From: VBAS01 sp035318985 | GTDB lineage: Bacteria; Bacteroidota; Bacteroidia; Chitinophagales; Chitinophagaceae | NCBI GenBank assembly: GCA_035318985.1 | Contig: DATHDP010000015.1 | Coordinates: forward strand, 12,581 to 76,580 | Length of the DNA: 64,000 nucleotides | Direction: 5' to 3' | Part shown: in pieces, positions 18,562-27,227 of the stretch | How positions within the stretch are numbered: position 1 is the first letter of the stretch | Layout: each line of letters starts with the position of its first letter | Notes under the pieces: model-generated | Seen by the model: the letters and a program-made list of their open reading frames with translations, nothing else | The model's database searches: none | What the model was told of the DNA's origin: nothing | Translations under genes and position numbers: made by a program

Positions 18562-21024
18562 ATGAAAGTGATCAAATTATCGTTTGCGTTTAAAAAATAT
18601 CTCGCTTTTCTCCTGGTGATATTATTTGCTTGTAATCTACAAGCCCAGGTTTCATTTCAAACCAAACAATTCAAATTGAGTTTTGATCAGAGCGGTAAGA
18701 TGACTGAAATGCTTGACAAGTCAACCAATAAAAATTATTTACCAACTGATCAAACAGCTTTTTTATTAAGCGTACGAAGGAAAGGGACTATCAATAACCC
18801 AGGCAGTATGCATTGGAAAAGTCAATCTTCTGAAATTATTCTTTCTTTTACTGATAAGACCGCGGCAACAATTAAAGTAGATCAGCAACCTGACTATATC
18901 AGCTTTGAATTAAAGCAACTAACAAATGCAGCAGATGCCGAGTTGATCATATGGGGACCCTATCCCACTATCATTGGAGATACGATCGGTGAAGTAGTTG
19001 GTGTTGTACGCAATAAAGATTTTGCAATTGGCATACAGGCATTGAATATAAAAACACTGGGGGGTTATCCAACTGCTGAAAGTGATATACAACCTTCTTA
19101 TGATGTATTTGCCGAGGGAAATAAAGTTGATGTAGTGAAAGATGACCTGGATAAACAATTATACAGGGGTGATGTTGCCAAACACATGCCTTACGGAAGT
19201 TCATTGCAGGCTTATTGCCGCAACAGGAATAAGGATCGTGTAATAGAAAACTGGAGTCATGTCCGTTACATGGCGCCGGCATATAAAGAAGATGATGGTG
19301 TTATCGGCAGTAAACTGGCAATATTTGGTGTAGCTACACCGCAAGTGTTGAATGTTATTTCAACAATAGAGTTAAAAGAAAATCTGCCGCATCCAATGAT
19401 CGATGGCGTGTGGGGCAAACAAAACAGAAGATCCACTGAGTCGTATTTGATCATGAGTTTCGGTGAAAGCAATTTGCAGGAAGCAATCACTTTCACACAA
19501 CAGGCAGGATTGAATTATTTATATCATGAAGGCCCATTTGAAACATGGGGGCATTTTAAACTGAACAGCAAAGAATTTCCAAACAACTGGTCAAGTTTGA
19601 AAGCTTGTGTTGAAAAAGCAAAAGCACAGAATATTAAACTGGGTGTTCATACGCTATCAAATTTTATTACTACAAACGATCCTTATGTAACACCGGTTCC
19701 CGATAAACGGCTGGCAAAAGTTGGGGTTTCACAACTAACAGAAAATATTGATGAAGCAACAAAAGAAATTGCTATCAAAGATCCGGGGTTCTTCAACCAA
19801 TTTGAGAACAATACATTGAAAGCTGCTGTTGTGGGCAATGAGATCATCCGCTATCAAAGTATTTCGGCTTCGGCTCCGTGGAAACTATTGGATTGCCAGC
19901 GTGGTGCTTTTGGTACACAGGCAATGAGTCATAAAGTAAATGATAGCATTGGCAAACTGATGGATCATCCCTACCAGGTTTTTTTAGGCAATCATGAACT
20001 GGACCAGGAGATCGCCAGAACGATTGCCCGCCTGTTCAATGAAACCGGGTTGATGCAAATTTCTTTCGACGGGTTGGAAGGTTGCTGGAGTGAAGGCATG
20101 GGTGATTATGGCAAACAACTTTTTACCAAAACATGGTTTGATAATTTGAAACCGGAATTAAAAGGAAAAGTGATCAATGATGCCAGCAATCCCGGTCATT
20201 ATTTCTGGCATGTGTATACCCGCATGAACTGGGGCGAGCCATGGTATGCAGGCTTTAGAGAAAGTCAATTGCAACTGCGATTGAAAAATCAACAATTCTA
20301 TCGCCGCAACTTAATGCCTTCGATGCTCGGGTGGTTTAGTCTGAAAGCAGAAACATCTATTGAAGATATTGAATGGATGCTGGCCCGTGGCGCTGGTTTC
20401 GATGCAGGCTTTGGTTTGTCCACCAGCATTGAAACAATAAAGAAGCATGGCCGCAAAGACGAGATACTGAATGCGATAAAACTATGGGAAAATGTGAGGC
20501 AGCACGGCCTTTTTACGGAAGCGCAGAAACTGAAATTACAGGACACAAAAAATGAATTTCATTTACAGGTGAATGCCAATGGCGGGTATGAGCTGGTACC
20601 GGTGTACAATTCTTATTACCTGCACGAACAAAAAATAAAACAACCGGGCGAACCAACTTATTCATCTTTTCAGTTTGATAATCCTTCGGCGGCACAACCA
20701 TTTACATTTATTATTACGATGATGAATGATAAGGAAAGTGATCCGAATACATCGTTTGATGAGCTCAGCATTTCTATTAACCAACAGGATCCTTTGTTGC
20801 TGCCGCTAAGTTTGAAACAAAAACAAATTTTATACTGCGATGGTAAAACTATAAAGGTTTACAATAGCCAATGGCAGTTATTGCAAACTATTAATAAACC
20901 TTTACCCACACTGGCGCAGGGAAAGAACGAACTAAAATTTGATGGCAAATATTCCGGTGAAAATGGCGGCAGGATAAAAATTGAAGTAAGGACTAAAGGA
21001 ACAGCCGAGACACTGCAACAATAA
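18562..21024 (+). CDS. Large exported TIM-barrel-like hydrolase of unassigned family
   Basis: An 820-residue protein with a signal peptide ending near NLQAQ. The N-terminal 250 residues are beta-rich (KQFKLSFDQSGKMTEMLDK), as in the beta-sandwich in front of GH31, GH36 or GH97 barrels. The middle shows barrel-like segments: AGLNYLYHEGPFETWGHFK, KLGVHTLSNFITTNDPYV, LMQISFDGLEGCWSEGMG and YTRMNWGEPWYAGF. ISFDGLEG places an Asp and a Glu at a likely active site. A C-terminal beta domain follows. I do not recognise the family. Its place after two sulfatases suggests that it acts on the same glycan. A terminator follows at 21052. Confidence 0.7.
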   Translation: MKVIKLSFAFKKYLAFLLVILFACNLQAQVSFQTKQFKLSFDQSGKMTEMLDKSTNKNYLPTDQTAFLLSVRRKGTINNPGSMHWKSQSSEIILSFTDKTAATIKVDQQPDYISFELKQLTNAADAELIIWGPYPTIIGDTIGEVVGVVRNKDFAIGIQALNIKTLGGYPTAESDIQPSYDVFAEGNKVDVVKDDLDKQLYRGDVAKHMPYGSSLQAYCRNRNKDRVIENWSHVRYMAPAYKEDDGVIGSKLAIFGVATPQVLNVISTIELKENLPHPMIDGVWGKQNRRSTESYLIMSFGESNLQEAITFTQQAGLNYLYHEGPFETWGHFKLNSKEFPNNWSSLKACVEKAKAQNIKLGVHTLSNFITTNDPYVTPVPDKRLAKVGVSQLTENIDEATKEIAIKDPGFFNQFENNTLKAAVVGNEIIRYQSISASAPWKLLDCQRGAFGTQAMSHKVNDSIGKLMDHPYQVFLGNHELDQEIARTIARLFNETGLMQISFDGLEGCWSEGMGDYGKQLFTKTWFDNLKPELKGKVINDASNPGHYFWHVYTRMNWGEPWYAGFRESQLQLRLKNQQFYRRNLMPSMLGWFSLKAETSIEDIEWMLARGAGFDAGFGLSTSIETIKKHGRKDEILNAIKLWENVRQHGLFTEAQKLKLQDTKNEFHLQVNANGGYELVPVYNSYYLHEQKIKQPGEPTYSSFQFDNPSAAQPFTFIITMMNDKESDPNTSFDELSISINQQDPLLLPLSLKQKQILYCDGKTIKVYNSQWQLLQTINKPLPTLAQGKNELKFDGKYSGENGGRIKIEVRTKGTAETLQQ

Positions 21025-21051
21025 ATTCATTAGTTGAATTCTCAAACAAAA

Positions 21052-21082
21052 GAGGAACCATTTTATAATGATTCCTCTTTTT
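21052..21082 (+). terminator. Terminator at the end of the polysaccharide locus
   Basis: GAGGAACCATT pairs with AATGATTCCTC (one mismatch) and a T run follows. It closes the plus-strand enzyme block. Confidence 0.75.
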
Positions 21083-21140
21083 GCTTACAAAAATTCCTCC
21101 TACCAGCTTTTCTAAAATTGTCCTAGGGTAATTCCCAAGG

Positions 21141-21158
21141 ATAAAGACGGAAGCGTCT
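21141..21158 (-). terminator. Terminator of the M4 peptidase gene
   Basis: On the minus strand AGACG pairs with CGTCT around CTTC, followed by TTTAT. It lies 25 bases beyond the stop of the peptidase gene. Confidence 0.6.
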
Positions 21159-21182
21159 CTTTATAAAAAATCGTCACATTTA

Positions 21183-23690
21183 TCAGTGCACAATATTATA
21201 GCTGACCCAAGCAGTGCCATCAAAAATCCTCAAAGAATATGTGCCTGCAACAAAACTAGTCATGGTTATGGAAGTTGATGAAATATTCAAACTGGAATAG
21301 TCCTGATAATATACCGATTGACCGGTTGCAACCCGAATCAATTCTATTTTCTTAATATATTTAAGTCCCTGGCAAGCGGAAACTACACTTACGTTCAAAT
21401 AGTATGGTGCAGGATTTGGTGAATAAGTGTAGCATGAGGTAGCACAGGCACTGGGTGAGTAAGCTAGTTCCAGATATTTAGTAAGTGGGCTGCCGCAGGT
21501 TTCAGTAAAAGATGCAGAAAGCGTACCCGATGGAGGATAGGTGCTTGAAGGAGCCCTTATTACTATATATGTATTTCCGCTGGACACTGTAGTAAAACCA
21601 GATGGAATAGTCCAGTTATAATTAAAGTTTGATGAATTCGGTCCGGCAATGCTAAAAGTCATTGTTTGGTTAGGACACCAATACATTGAACCATTGTTAC
21701 CAGATAACGTATAATCGCCAGAGGTGTACTCGCCTGCATGTATAACCGATGAACTTACACTTTGCGAAGTATTGTTTGATGTTATAGTTGCTGTTATAGT
21801 AACATTTCCGCTCGCAACCTTTGTTACTGTTACCTGATTGCAATTCTGGCAACTGAAGTTAACAATGCCAGCCGGAGATGCCGACCATGTAGCAGTAAGA
21901 CCACAAGGAACGTTATTGAGTGTTAGGCCAATTGAGGAGCAAAAACTCTGTGCACCAGATATGGACAAATTCGCTTGCGGTAGGGATATGCTAAACGCTG
22001 TGCCGATGCCTACAGCATACCAAGCATTAGTAACTTCTTTTACTTCACATGAGTTGTCACCATATAGTGCCCTTGCAGCTTCAATGGTTGAAAAACGCAT
22101 GACCCCGAAATTGGCATTTACATTCAAAAACTCTGTTTGTGTTTTATAAACAATGCTTGCTGCTTTTTCGAAACCAATACCGTTAACACTAAAAGCATTT
22201 CCCAGATCATTAGTGCCGGAAAGACCCATAACTAAAATATAATACCAATGCCCCACCACCGTGGCATTTCGATGTGCGTCATTGCCTGTATTATCATAAA
22301 AAGTATAGCGATAGGTATCAGGGTAGTTGCCCTCGGTTGCAAAGCCTGTTCGATACCCTTCCGTCTTTGGACTTCGTAATGATCTAACGCAACTAAACCC
22401 GTTACGCATAATTTCTTCGCCGATCAGCCATGTTTGTTTTGTAGGCGCCGCCCAATGTTCAATTGTTGCACCCCAGATATCAGAAAGTGCTTCCCCCAAT
22501 GCTGCACTTTCGTTCAAAGAATTTCTAATTAATTGTGATGTGTATTCATCTACGCCATGTCCCATTTCGTGACCAACAACATCTAATGAAACCCAAGGAT
22601 TGCCGATGATGGCTCCGTCCCCGTAATACATCGAATGTGTTGAAGCGGAAATAAAAGGATTACCATAATAGTATGCATTATCCATTGGAACTATTCCAAG
22701 GTCAGTAGCAATATTTACATGGACAAAGCTCCTTGCCTGAATTCCATTGTTATCTAAACTGTTTCTATTATGTTGAATACGGAAGTAGTCCAACACCTTT
22801 TCGGTAGCCCAATGTACATCTTGCGCTTGTACATCGTTGGGATGCTCAGACGATAACCAGTTATTATCATTATCCAAAAAATCTGTAGCTGTGGTAGCTA
22901 TATCTTCTCTATCCTCCATGAAATTTGCATTTAAAGTCAGGATGTTTACATTATTACGGTTTTCACGCAAGCGAAATCCATTTGTTATTGCATCCGTAAT
23001 GAAAGGCTGTGAACCACTGTATAAAGTTTGCGTTGTACCTGCCGCATTTGGAGGTATTTCATTACCAGTGAAATTGCAAATAAAACTGGAGAATCCTATT
23101 TGTCTACCTGAAAGTGCATCTATATAATATAAACCATGTAATAAGAGGTTCTTCGCATTTACTTCTATCTTATAAGCAAGCGTAAGAGTATCCTTATTGG
23201 AAACCCAAACTAATCCCCTGTGTGTGTATTCAAATGTGGTTTTCAAATTATTCTTGTGCTCAGATCTTAACTGCAAATTCAATTGTTTCCGACTTTCTTC
23301 ATAACTAAGTTTAGGGATCGCATTTACATTAGACTGTATTGAACCCGGAAGTGTTCCGGTAGCAAAATCAATATTCCCTTTTGTACTGTGTATGCCATAA
23401 TCTGCACCCACGATTGGAATACCGTGTAGCATAAACCCATAAAAGTTGTGCTTACTGGATCCCTGATCATTTGTTCGGAGCAGTTGCAGCTCAAATTGTT
23501 TATTCGTATTGAGAATTTTCTTAAGAAATGAGCGTTCATTGCCAGGATTAGCCGGAGTTGAATCTGCAGGCTTGCAAAAAACAATTTTTCCATCAAGATC
23601 TTTTCCTACGTCTTTAAGCCCAATATTCTGAGCAAGCAAATTAATGGGTTGCAATAAAAACAAGATTGCAGTCAGTTTTAGGATTTTCAT
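21183..23690 (-). CDS. Secreted M4 (thermolysin-family) metallopeptidase with Ig-like domains and T9SS-type C-terminus
   Basis: An 835-residue extracellular zinc protease. The signal peptide ends near NLLAQ. An FTP/PepSY-like propeptide (residues 40-220) includes FYGFMLHGIPIVGADYGIHS and LAYKIEVNAKN. The catalytic domain carries H374-E375-M-G-H378 in VVGHEMGHGVDEYT and the third zinc ligand E400 in LGEALSDIWG. A Cys-rich region and PKD/Ig-like beta domains follow. The last 60 residues (VATGQSVYYQDYSSL … AGTYSLRIFDG) look like a type A sorting domain of type IX secretion. It is a single gene between two terminated blocks; the role is probably nutrient protein digestion. Confidence 0.92.
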   Translation of the reverse strand: MKILKLTAILFLLQPINLLAQNIGLKDVGKDLDGKIVFCKPADSTPANPGNERSFLKKILNTNKQFELQLLRTNDQGSSKHNFYGFMLHGIPIVGADYGIHSTKGNIDFATGTLPGSIQSNVNAIPKLSYEESRKQLNLQLRSEHKNNLKTTFEYTHRGLVWVSNKDTLTLAYKIEVNAKNLLLHGLYYIDALSGRQIGFSSFICNFTGNEIPPNAAGTTQTLYSGSQPFITDAITNGFRLRENRNNVNILTLNANFMEDREDIATTATDFLDNDNNWLSSEHPNDVQAQDVHWATEKVLDYFRIQHNRNSLDNNGIQARSFVHVNIATDLGIVPMDNAYYYGNPFISASTHSMYYGDGAIIGNPWVSLDVVGHEMGHGVDEYTSQLIRNSLNESAALGEALSDIWGATIEHWAAPTKQTWLIGEEIMRNGFSCVRSLRSPKTEGYRTGFATEGNYPDTYRYTFYDNTGNDAHRNATVVGHWYYILVMGLSGTNDLGNAFSVNGIGFEKAASIVYKTQTEFLNVNANFGVMRFSTIEAARALYGDNSCEVKEVTNAWYAVGIGTAFSISLPQANLSISGAQSFCSSIGLTLNNVPCGLTATWSASPAGIVNFSCQNCNQVTVTKVASGNVTITATITSNNTSQSVSSSVIHAGEYTSGDYTLSGNNGSMYWCPNQTMTFSIAGPNSSNFNYNWTIPSGFTTVSSGNTYIVIRAPSSTYPPSGTLSASFTETCGSPLTKYLELAYSPSACATSCYTYSPNPAPYYLNVSVVSACQGLKYIKKIELIRVATGQSVYYQDYSSLNISSTSITMTSFVAGTYSLRIFDGTAWVSYNIVH

Positions 23691-24273
23691 TTTTGTTTTG
23701 GTTTTAAGATTACTAAATCGAAAAAATTCCCTGCAAAGTGGAGGGAGAATTGGATAACAGGTGAATAGAAAATGATATTTAGCAAGTGTGGCATTAAGAA
23801 TAATTGCTTTTTACAGGGACGAAAAATTAAAGACAATCAATAAAAAAATCAATACCACAAAAGTAGTAGCGCATTATTTTCTTTAAGATCAAAACTGCGG
23901 TTTCACAATGTTTTACATTTATCATTTTACAAAGATGACCCGACAAGGAAAGTGATTCGAATACATCATAAAGTCTTGGAATTATATATACGATTGCGCT
24001 TTTGTATGTCCATAACCTTTGAATGGCTTTTGAGTAGGCTTTGAGTAGGCTTTGCCTATAATGAAATTCCCGAGCAATTTGAAACAAACGGAATAAAGAG
24101 TACAAAACGGTATTCCTAATATTGATTGGTATATGTGGTATATACGGCATGTCAATTTTCCCTCACACGATTTGCTTTTTAATCTTGTTGTGCAATTGCA
24201 ATCATCGATGATGAGGCTTCAACAGGATGTGCCTTTGAAACATTCTGATTTTTTAAATCTAAAAATTAAAGTG
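23691..24273. other. 583-base intergenic region upstream of the M4 peptidase gene
   Basis: No convincing gene. It contains the TACCACAAAAG motif at 23853 (see that entry) and two tandem 11-base units TTTGAGTAGGC at 24029-24050. The frame of the following gene is open back to about 24133, but that extension has no protein-like character, so I place that gene's start at 24274. Confidence 0.5.
23853..23871. promoter_or_regulatory. TACCACAAAAG-N-GTAG motif, copy 1
   Basis: The sequence TACCACAAAAGTAGTAGCG shares 16 of 19 bases with 57880-57898 (TACCACAAAAGAGGTAGTG). Both lie 160-250 bases upstream of a minus-strand gene for an exported protein. The second copy is a near palindrome (TACC … GGTA). 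The function is unknown; a shared regulator is one explanation. Confidence 0.3.
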
Positions 24274-25029
24274 ATGGCAGAACAAAAAGGAATTATCCCT
24301 CTTCGTGGGACAATAGGCAACATCACGTTTTACAAATCGAAAGATGGATTCATGGCGAGAGAGAAAGGAAGTTTAGATGCATCACGCATTGCTACCGATC
24401 CTGCGTTTCAGAGGACCCGTGAAAATGGAGCTGAATTTGGAAGAGCAGGGAAAGCAGGAAAGTATTTGCGCACAGCTTTGCGATCATTGCTTCAAAATGT
24501 TTCTGATAGCAGAATGATAGCAAGATTGGTGAAGGAAATGATGAGAGTGATCAAAGCGGATGAAACGAATCCAAGAGGCTTTCGGAATGTGATTGATGGT
24601 GAAGCCGAGTTGCTGAAGGGATTTGAATTCAATGCGAACAGTAAATTAGGCACTACCCTATTTGCTCCATTTACCGGAACAATCAACAGGCTAACCGGTG
24701 AACTTGCTATTCTGATCCCCTCTTTTCTTCCCATTAACATGATCGCTGCACCAAGTGGAACGACTCACTTTAAAATCGTTTCTGCGGGAGCGGAAATAGA
24801 TTTTGAACTGGGTACTTACAAAACGAATGAGAAAGCGACTGCAGCGTTACCATGGGATGGTGTTGCAAGCGGGGCAATCAACCTGGTGAACATTGTAACT
24901 GCGAACAGTACCAAGCCACTGTTCCTTGTCCTTGGTATTGAATTTTACCAAGAGGTGAACGGGACGATGTACTCACTGAAGAATGGTGTGTTCAATGCAC
25001 TTTCATTAGTGGAAGTAAGCGGCGAATAG
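24274..25029 (+). CDS. Conserved Bacteroidota protein of unknown function (251 aa)
   Basis: The start is placed at the ATG at 24274 because MAEQKGIIPLRGTIGNITF looks like the conserved N-terminus of this family. The next segments, YKSKDGFMAREKGSLDASRI and RTRENGAEFGRAGKAGK, are ones I recall from many uncharacterised Bacteroidota proteins. There is no signal peptide or membrane segment; the C-terminal half is beta-rich. The order resembles DUF6266-type proteins, which start with a similar Gly-rich 'GTIGN' segment followed by a basic stretch, but I cannot prove a link. It is followed by two tiny membrane proteins and a terminator, which together look like one cassette. Function unknown. Confidence 0.75.
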   Translation: MAEQKGIIPLRGTIGNITFYKSKDGFMAREKGSLDASRIATDPAFQRTRENGAEFGRAGKAGKYLRTALRSLLQNVSDSRMIARLVKEMMRVIKADETNPRGFRNVIDGEAELLKGFEFNANSKLGTTLFAPFTGTINRLTGELAILIPSFLPINMIAAPSGTTHFKIVSAGAEIDFELGTYKTNEKATAALPWDGVASGAINLVNIVTANSTKPLFLVLGIEFYQEVNGTMYSLKNGVFNALSLVEVSGE

Positions 25030-25061
25030 ATCATTTGAAATTGAATGCTGTGTTGTAAAAA

Positions 25062-25289
25062 ATGAAACCGGGATCAATCAACATGATCCGACGAGTAACC
25101 CGGACATTCTCTTTTAAAGAGACAGGGTATTTCACTGAGAAATACTTTACCAATAACCCGGCGAGTGCACTAGTTAAAGCGTGTTGGGGGTTAAACAGTT
25201 TGTTTGAAAAATATTTTCGGCATGCAGAAGATTCAACATACAACTGCGACCCGGTTTCATTCTTATCGAAAAGGAATCAACATCTTTAA
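25062..25289 (+). CDS. Possible small protein (75 aa), weak
   Basis: An ATG-started frame between the 251-residue gene and the two small membrane genes, on the same strand with short spacing. The product is basic and aromatic (RRVTRTFSFKETGYFTEKYF) with no clear domain. The opposite strand is also open here, so it may be a chance frame or the remnant of a gene. Confidence 0.25.
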   Translation: MKPGSINMIRRVTRTFSFKETGYFTEKYFTNNPASALVKACWGLNSLFEKYFRHAEDSTYNCDPVSFLSKRNQHL

Positions 25290-25307
25290 ACGATCAAAGA
25301 ATAAAAA

Positions 25308-25523
25308 ATGAATACTGTCGTTAAGCGAATGAAGAAACAAACACCGAAGTTCTTTAGAAAAGTAAGGAACGTGGGTTTGACACTTGCAGCAGTTAGCGCT
25401 GCTATTTTGGCTTCACCGGTAGCATTACCTGCTATTCTTATTAAAGTCGCAGGCTATCTTGCTGTAGCTGGCACTGTAACCAGTGCAGTAAGTCAAACTG
25501 CGGTGAAACACGAGCGGGAATAG
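25308..25523 (+). CDS. Small membrane protein (71 aa), holin-like in shape
   Basis: A basic N-terminus (KRMKKQTPKFFRKVRN) is followed by one long or two short hydrophobic helices (residues 23-60, GLTLAAVSAAILASPVALPA and KVAGYLAVAGTVTSAVS) and a charged tail. Small size, a basic end and helix pairs give it the look of a holin, but there is no phage context. It lies 25 bases before another tiny membrane gene. Homologues paired with the preceding 251-residue protein are expected from what I recall of the family; no function is known. Confidence 0.65.
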   Translation: MNTVVKRMKKQTPKFFRKVRNVGLTLAAVSAAILASPVALPAILIKVAGYLAVAGTVTSAVSQTAVKHERE

Positions 25524-25547
25524 ATGGCGTGGTTTATTCAAAAATAA

Positions 25548-25736
25548 ATGATGAGTGAACCAACACATACAAGGGTGACTACTGTCGGCGGTGCATTGAC
25601 AATTCTGTTTGCAAATATCAATAGCCCGGATGTTGTTAAAACAATTGTACTGACAATGATCGGTGCAGCTGTGAGTTTTGTAATGTCAGTTTTGTTCAAA
25701 GCAGTGCTGAAATGGTGGAGGGCCCGCAAAGGTTAA
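25548..25736 (+). CDS. Small membrane protein (62 aa)
   Basis: Two weak hydrophobic segments: residues 13-24 (VGGALTILFANI) and a stronger one at 30-50 (VKTIVLTMIGAAVSFVMSVLF). The tail is strongly basic (KWWRARKG). Two adjacent ATG codons start the frame; either may be used. It is the last gene before the terminator at 25742 and probably shares a transcript with 25308-25523. The shape is again holin-like or that of a small assembly factor. Confidence 0.65.
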   Translation: MMSEPTHTRVTTVGGALTILFANINSPDVVKTIVLTMIGAAVSFVMSVLFKAVLKWWRARKG

Positions 25737-25741
25737 TTTGG

Positions 25742-25768
25742 AACCCCGTCGAAAGACGGGGTTTTGTT
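25742..25768 (+). terminator. Strong rho-independent terminator
   Basis: AACCCCGTC, loop GAAA, GACGGGGTT, then TTGTTT. It closes the small-membrane-protein cassette directly after its last gene. Confidence 0.85.
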
Positions 25769-25784
25769 TGATCCATACAGGGTT

Positions 25785-26030
25785 CCTTTTCTTTTTCCCT
25801 TGATGGAAAAAGAAACAAAAAGATCAAGGCAAAAGCAAATGCTCCGCTGCTTTTGCAGGGCCAACGCACATGGAGAGTCTTTTTGTTTTGATCGCTTACT
25901 ATTTTATTGAAATGAATGATTGAATAGGTTGTTTCGTGGTTTATTGTAAACCATGGAGGCGCTGTGTTTTTAGCTTGCTTTCGTTATTGTTGTTGATGAT
26001 TTTTATTTAGGCTAAAAACAAGGCGCTGGA
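25785..26030 (+). repeat. R element copy 1 (three-hairpin dispersed repeat)
   Basis: Hairpin 1 is TCTTTTTCC/GGAAAAAGA (25790-25798, 25805-25813). Hairpin 2 is GCAAAAGCA/TGCTTTTGC (25829-25837, 25848-25856). Hairpin 3 is GTTTTTAGC/GCTAAAAAC (25966-25974, 26011-26019), bracketed by GGCGCTG at 25958 and 26022. Sequences between the hairpins (AAACAAAAAGATCAAG, ATGCTC, CAACGCACATG, TCGTG, GTAAAC) recur in the other copies, while the stems of hairpins 2 and 3 differ. No real gene is inside. Confidence 0.8.
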
Positions 26031-26073
26031 AAACGTATCTGAAATTCATCTGAAGGAGAAGCCTGACCGTTTT

Positions 26074-26131
26074 CCCCCGCTGGCGGGGGCCGGATGATTG
26101 AACTAAAAAAAATTTCAAGTGGGGGTGGATT
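26074..26131 (+). repeat. 58-base CCCCCGC repeat, left member of an inverted pair
   Basis: It starts with the palindrome CCCCCGCTGGCGGGGG and ends with GGGGGTGGATT. The reverse complement of 27883-27940 matches it at 55 of 58 positions. The two lie in opposite orientation around a segment with three minus-strand genes, as in the ends of a small mobile or rearranged segment. Confidence 0.8.
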
Positions 26132-26255
26132 GAGATTTCCCACACATGTACTGAGCAAATCGTAGTTCTCCTATGGCAATAAAAATTTTGATTCGAAAAC
26201 TTCCATTTATTTTTTTATGATTTACGAATTTACATAGAATAAGATTTAATGGTTA

Positions 26256-26285
26256 AAAAGCCCACGATCTCTATCGAGGGCTTTT
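26256..26285 (-). terminator. Terminator of the small winged-helix gene
   Basis: AAAAGCCC-A-CGAT / ATCG-A-GGGCTTTT forms a long stem with a T run on the minus strand, directly adjoining the stop codon at 26286. Confidence 0.75.
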
Positions 26286-26498
26286 CTATTTCAAAAAGTC
26301 TTTTATCAATTCTTCGGGTATGCCTGTACATAAAGAAAATTCCTGTACGGTGATGAACATGGTTTTTGATTTTCCTAATCCCGTTTTGATCTTTTGAACA
26401 AGCTTGCGTGCAGCACGATCACCGAGGCCGGTGATGTTCTCTACATCTTTCGGATAGATCACTACACGCAAAGGCATTCTTGTGTGCGATGCGTTCAT
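26286..26498 (-). CDS. Small putative DNA-binding protein (70 aa)
   Basis: The product VVIYPKDVENITGLGDRAAR followed by KLVQKIKTGLGKSK and FITVQEFSLCTGIPEELI matches a recurrent small Bacteroidota protein with a helix-turn-helix or winged-helix look. Similar ones are often found near mobile elements, where an excisionase-like or relaxosome role is imagined but unproven. The gene lies downstream of the Crp/Fnr gene on the same strand, with an FNR-type box between them, and ends in a terminator. Confidence 0.65.
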   Translation of the reverse strand: MNASHTRMPLRVVIYPKDVENITGLGDRAARKLVQKIKTGLGKSKTMFITVQEFSLCTGIPEELIKDFLK

Positions 26499-26562
26499 AG
26501 GGAAGGCAGTTAGTTTTGGTCAATGGGTATCTCTAAGATAACCGATGATAAAAACAGGGAGA

Positions 26563-26576
26563 TTGATAAATATCAA
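26563..26576. promoter_or_regulatory. FNR/CRP-type box TTGAT-N4-ATCAA
   Basis: TTGATAAATATCAA is an exact match to the FNR consensus TTGAT-N4-ATCAA and a perfect palindrome. It abuts the stop codon of the Crp/Fnr gene (26577) and lies 65 bases upstream of the start of the small DNA-binding protein gene at 26498. Control of that gene by the neighbouring regulator is inference. Confidence 0.55.
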
Positions 26577-27143
26577 TTAATACTTTTTGCCACGAATGCG
26601 GCTTAATGTTTCTACTGAAATACTTAAATAAGAGGCAAGATATTTCGAAGGTACTCTCAATACTAATTCGGGAAAGTGCTGTAGCATGCTACTATAACGA
26701 TCAGGTGCATTCTTCATTCTTATGAAATTCAATCGTTGTTCGCTGAGCAAGTAAGATTTAATGGATAAGACCCTGCCGATGACATTGAATTCGGGAAAGT
26801 GCTTGTATATGTATTGTAATTCATCATAACAAATCGACCACAGGGTTGAGTCTTCGATCGCCTGTATAAATTCAATGCTCTCCTTTTGCAGGAAGAAACT
26901 TGATGCTGATACGATGATGTCTCCTTCTTTTAAAAATTTGGAGCAGACCTCCTGTTCATCATGAATGTAATAGCAGCGTAACAATCCTTTTTTAATAAAA
27001 TAAATATGCCGGCTGACCTGGCCGGCTGTTAAAAGAAATTGCTTTTTGTCAATTGTTGTTGTTTTTAGAGTGTGTGAAAGATACTGGTGCAGGGCGGGTG
27101 ATAAAGAATGAATATTGTTGAGTAATGACAATAGTTCCTTCAT
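26577..27143 (-). CDS. Crp/Fnr-family transcriptional regulator
   Basis: A 188-residue protein. The cyclic-nucleotide-binding fold covers residues 20-115 (TTTIDKKQFLLTAGQVSRHI and FLKEGDIIVSASSFFLQKES). A helical linker follows, then a short C-terminal helix-turn-helix VPSKYLASYLSISVETLSRI. This is the compact Bacteroidota type that ends right after the recognition helix. No Cys cluster of an iron-sulfur FNR is seen, so redox sensing of the E. coli type is unlikely. It has its own start at 27143 and no close upstream partner. Confidence 0.92.
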   Translation of the reverse strand: MKELLSLLNNIHSLSPALHQYLSHTLKTTTIDKKQFLLTAGQVSRHIYFIKKGLLRCYYIHDEQEVCSKFLKEGDIIVSASSFFLQKESIEFIQAIEDSTLWSICYDELQYIYKHFPEFNVIGRVLSIKSYLLSEQRLNFIRMKNAPDRYSSMLQHFPELVLRVPSKYLASYLSISVETLSRIRGKKY

Positions 27144-27227
27144 GGAACAAAAATGATAAATGAAATTTCTATTTCAAACGATGATCCTATTGATAAAAGG
27201 ATTTTGACTTTTGATAACGGGAGTTTA

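Noticed and set aside
24133..24273. N-terminal extension of the 251-residue protein
   Set aside because: The extra 47 codons start from TTG, have no family-like sequence, and the conserved segment MAEQKGIIPLRGTIG begins at 24274.
25785..26030. Integron attC site or CRISPR repeat
   Set aside because: The hairpins resemble attC sites in shape, but the GTTRRRY core is absent, there is no integrase, and the copies are far apart without spacers.
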